64,000 bases of DNA from GCA-002050365 sp964237235. Its GTDB lineage: Bacteria > Acidobacteriota > Blastocatellia > Pyrinomonadales > Pyrinomonadaceae. Shown here piece by piece: positions 61,934 through 64,000 of this stretch. How positions within the stretch are numbered: position 1 is the stretch's first letter; the number at the start of each line of letters is the position of its first letter. A model generated the notes under the pieces. It had not been told where the DNA came from. It made no database searches and saw only the letters and a list, made by a program, of their open reading frames with translations. Made by a program: the position numbers and the translations under genes. Where the stretch lies: positions 28,589 to 92,588 of the forward strand of contig CAXSGY010000021.1 in NCBI GenBank assembly GCA_964237235.1. The letters are read 5' to 3'.

Positions 61934-61973
61934 AAAGCAATATTAATGAATTTTAAACAAAATTCGCAATCTG

Positions 61974-62714
61974 CTATCCGGCGGTTTGAGTTTTGCCGCT
62001 GACCGTGACGATTGTTCCGATAGATAAATCGCCCTGCACGGCGCGCAAAATATTGCCCGGCTCGCGCAGTTTGAAAACCATCACGGGCAGATTATTGTCG
62101 CGGCACAGCGAAATCGAAGAAGCATCCATTACGCGCAGATTTTTTTCCAGAACTTCCTGATAAGAAATTTTCTCGTAGCGCGTCGCCTCAGAGTCGAGAA
62201 ACGGATCGGCGGAATAAATGCCGTCAACCTTCGTGCCTTTTAAGATAATGTCGGCTTTGATTTCGAGCGCGCGCAGAGCGGCGGCGGAATCGGTCGTGAA
62301 AAACGGATTGCCCGTTCCGGCGGCGAAGATAACGACGCGCTTTTTCTCAAGATGCCGCATCGCGCGGCGGCGGATAAACGGTTCGGCAAGCTGCGGAATA
62401 TCAACCGCCGACATCACGCGCGTGAAAACGTCGAGCTTTTCGAGCGCGTCCTGCAGCACGACGGCGTTCATCACGGTCGCCAGCATCCCGATATAATCTG
62501 CGCTCGAGCGGTCCATATTGCCCGCCGATTTCGACACGCCGCGAAAGATGTTGCCGCCGCCGACGACCACCGCGACTTCCACGCCGAGTTCGTAAACCGT
62601 TTTAATTTCCCGCGCCACCGTTTCGGCGACATTCGTGTCAATGCCGTAATTCTGCTCGCCCATCAAGGCTTCGCCGGAAATTTTCAGCAGAATGCGGTTG
62701 TATGCAGCGTTCAT
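61974..62714 (-). CDS. pyrH: UMP kinase
   Basis: A 246-residue hexameric amino-acid-kinase-fold enzyme making UDP from UMP. ILLKISGEALMG (phosphate-binding), VAVVVGGGNIFRG, RSSADYIGMLATVMNAVVLQDALE, and VIFAAGTGNPFFTTDSAAALRALEI are all family hallmarks; the C-terminus GNILRAVQGDLSIGTIV binds the effector. The 5' region is filled by the hairpin at 62715-62802, leaving almost no space for a separate ribosome site. Confidence 0.95.
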   Translation of the reverse strand: MNAAYNRILLKISGEALMGEQNYGIDTNVAETVAREIKTVYELGVEVAVVVGGGNIFRGVSKSAGNMDRSSADYIGMLATVMNAVVLQDALEKLDVFTRVMSAVDIPQLAEPFIRRRAMRHLEKKRVVIFAAGTGNPFFTTDSAAALRALEIKADIILKGTKVDGIYSADPFLDSEATRYEKISYQEVLEKNLRVMDASSISLCRDNNLPVMVFKLREPGNILRAVQGDLSIGTIVTVSGKTQTAG

Positions 62715-62802
62715 ATTCCAAATTCCAGGTTTCAGGTTTCAGGTTTCAGGTTCCGGATTCCAAAAAAATATTCATAAATTTGGAATCCGGAACCTGGAAC
62801 CC
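62715..62802. repeat. Hairpin of AGGTTTC words between tsf and pyrH
   Basis: The right end of the element (GGAATCCGGAACCTGGAACC, 62782-62801) pairs with a left arm that contains CCAGGTTTCAGGTTTCAGG, a triplicated 7-bp word, and ends GGTTCCGGATTCC. Unlike most others, it lies inside an operon and abuts the pyrH start codon. Confidence 0.85.
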
Positions 62803-62812
62803 AAAATTAAAA

Positions 62813-63475
62813 CTACCCGACCATTGAAGCGACTTCGGCGGCGAAATCGTCTGTTTTCTTTTCGATGCCTTCGCCCATTTTATAGCGCGTAAAGCGTCGA
62901 ATCGTAATATTTTCCTTAATTGAAGAAATTTTTTCCGTTACCAAATCGCCGATGGTTTTGCTCGGGTCTTTGACGAACGGCTGATCAATCAAAACATTTT
63001 CCTCGTAGTATTTGTTGACGCGACCTTCGATGATTTTGTCTAAAACATCAGCCGGTTTGTTGGCGTTTTTCGGATCGTTTTTCAATTGCTCGCGCAAAAT
63101 TTCGCGTTCTTTATCGAGAATATCAGCCGGAACTTCTTCGCGGCGGGCATATTTCGGATCAACCGCGGCGATGTGCATTGCGACATCTTTAACGAGTTGC
63201 TGAAATTCTTCGCCGCGGGCGACGAAATCGCTTTCGCAATTGACTTCGACCAAAACGCCGACCTTTCCGCCCATATGGATATACGAACCAACTGCGCCTT
63301 CCGCCGTTACACGACCCGATTTTTTATCGGCGGTCGCCATTCCTTTTTTACGCAAAATTTCAATCGCTTCGTTTTCATTGCCGTTCGCTTCGACGAGCGC
63401 GTTTTTACAATCAATCATTCCCGCGCCGGTTTTTTCGCGCAGGCTTTTTACCGAACTTGCCGTGATTTCTGCCAT
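62813..63475 (-). CDS. tsf: Elongation factor Ts
   Basis: A 220-residue nucleotide exchange factor for EF-Tu. The UBA-like start contains VKSLREKTGAGMIDCKNALVEANG; GRVTAEGAVGSYIHMGGKVGVLVEVNCESDFVAR is the core exchange motif. At 220 residues it is a short-form EF-Ts, with a single reduced dimerisation region compared with about 280 in E. coli. TTGGAGTT lies 8 bases before the ATG. It follows rpsB across a hairpin. Confidence 0.95.
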   Translation of the reverse strand: MAEITASSVKSLREKTGAGMIDCKNALVEANGNENEAIEILRKKGMATADKKSGRVTAEGAVGSYIHMGGKVGVLVEVNCESDFVARGEEFQQLVKDVAMHIAAVDPKYARREEVPADILDKEREILREQLKNDPKNANKPADVLDKIIEGRVNKYYEENVLIDQPFVKDPSKTIGDLVTEKISSIKENITIRRFTRYKMGEGIEKKTDDFAAEVASMVG

Positions 63476-63534
63476 ATTTTAACTCCAAAAATAATTTTTA
63501 ATATTTCTAATCCGTAATTTGCAAATTTGCTTAT

Positions 63535-63581
63535 AAAAAAGCGCAGCCCGCTTGCGAAGAAACGAAAAAGCCGCGCTTTTT
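63535..63581. terminator. Hairpin/terminator between rpsB and tsf
   Basis: AAAAAAGCGC (63535-63544) pairs with the GCGCTTTTT segment ending at 63581, leaving a long loop. On the minus strand it is followed by a T-run, so it could attenuate transcription from rpsB into tsf. Confidence 0.55.
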
Positions 63582-63599
63582 GAAGTGAAATTTAATTGT

Positions 63600-64000
63600 T
63601 TAGCGAGCCGTCGCTTCGTTCTGCACCGCTTGACCGTCAGCCGAATTGTCAGCCGCCGTATTTGCCGCATTATCGTTACCGCTCGCGCCGTCAACGGGGG
63701 CGGTGCCTGCCGCCGGTCGAGCTTCGTCAACATTCGTCGCATCGGCGGTGGCGAATGATTTGTCCGCAACCTGAACAGTCGGTTCGGTTTCCGCGCCTTC
63801 GTCAGAATCGTTTTTCGGCGTTGCTTCGCTCGCCACGCTTCCTTCGGTAGCAATTTGCTTGCCTTCGAGAATTGCGTCCGCGATGCGCGATGCGAAAAGG
63901 CGAATCGCTCTTAAAGCATCGTCATTTCCAGGAATAACCTGTTCGATTCCTTCGGGCGAGCAGTTCGTATCAACGACCGCGACGACCGGAATATTCAAAC
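63600..64000 (-). CDS. rpsB: 30S ribosomal protein S2, C-terminal part
   Basis: The frame is open to the window edge, so the gene starts beyond 64000. The first visible residues, NIPVVAVVDTNCSPEGIEQVIPGNDDALRAIRLF, are the conserved S2 C-terminal core. After it comes an acidic Ala/Asp/Thr/Asn-rich tail of about 85 residues that is absent from E. coli S2 and predicted disordered. Order rpsB-tsf-pyrH-frr is conserved in most bacteria. Confidence 0.93.
   Translation of the reverse strand, partial: LNIPVVAVVDTNCSPEGIEQVIPGNDDALRAIRLFASRIADAILEGKQIATEGSVASEATPKNDSDEGAETEPTVQVADKSFATADATNVDEARPAAGTAPVDGASGNDNAANTAADNSADGQAVQNEATAR

Overview
The window looks like a chromosomal segment of an Acidobacteriota member, most likely class Blastocatellia (Pyrinomonas-like). 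The reasons are an Oar-type TonB receptor with a carboxypeptidase-regulatory domain, a winged-helix/Ser-Thr kinase/TolB-propeller fusion, FG-GAP (VCBS) repeat secreted proteins, a 'choice-of-anchor V' CxxCH protein, a Tes-like radical SAM enzyme, and frequent long intergenic hairpins. This assignment rests on gene content recognised by eye; no database search was run. No tRNA, rRNA, CRISPR array, transposase or prophage was seen.

Layout. 1-5580: 3' part of a CCA-adding enzyme gene, phosphodiester glycosidase, MFS exporter, DUF2695 protein, threonine synthase and a secreted protein. 5619-10276: a TesA-like esterase divergent from a YbbA/YbbP-like ABC transporter whose two genes are separated by a complete Phd/YoeB-type toxin-antitoxin pair. 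10383-16387: DUF4198 protein, TonB receptor and beta-helix protein. 16674-20862: an AT-rich secreted-protein gene, two radical SAM genes (the first resembling tetraether/membrane-spanning lipid synthases) and a small acidic protein. 20982-28990: GH38-like glycosidase, glucose-6-phosphate isomerase, lipoprotein, MATE exporter and an APH-like kinase. 29038-35335: sensor-kinase fusion, DUF2809 protein, and an acyl-CoA dehydrogenase/GNAT/hydrolase operon. 35865-47264: a type IV pilus locus, pilMNOPQ followed by FimT-, PilV-, PilX- and PilW-like minor pilins, preceded by a leader with several possible hairpins. 47347-60579: two FG-GAP proteins (one an M36 metallopeptidase), small proteins, polyphosphate kinase, a DinG-type helicase, QueD, a LolA-like protein and a zinc-ribbon protein. 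60674-64000: rpsB-tsf-pyrH-[Uma2]-frr read leftwards, with a Uma2 nuclease gene between pyrH and frr.

Two kinds of non-coding structure recur. Ten or so gene junctions, many of them convergent, carry long imperfect hairpins whose arms are built from short reiterated words, with different words at each site. Separately, two homologous elements of about 130 bp (14846-14972 and 35337-35468) end in inverted REP-like palindromes and hold an inner hairpin whose stem sequence differs between copies while pairing is kept and the loop is conserved; a looser relative lies at 3541-3684. These elements, the toxin-antitoxin pair inside the ABC operon, the radical SAM pair and the pil leader are the parts most worth following up.
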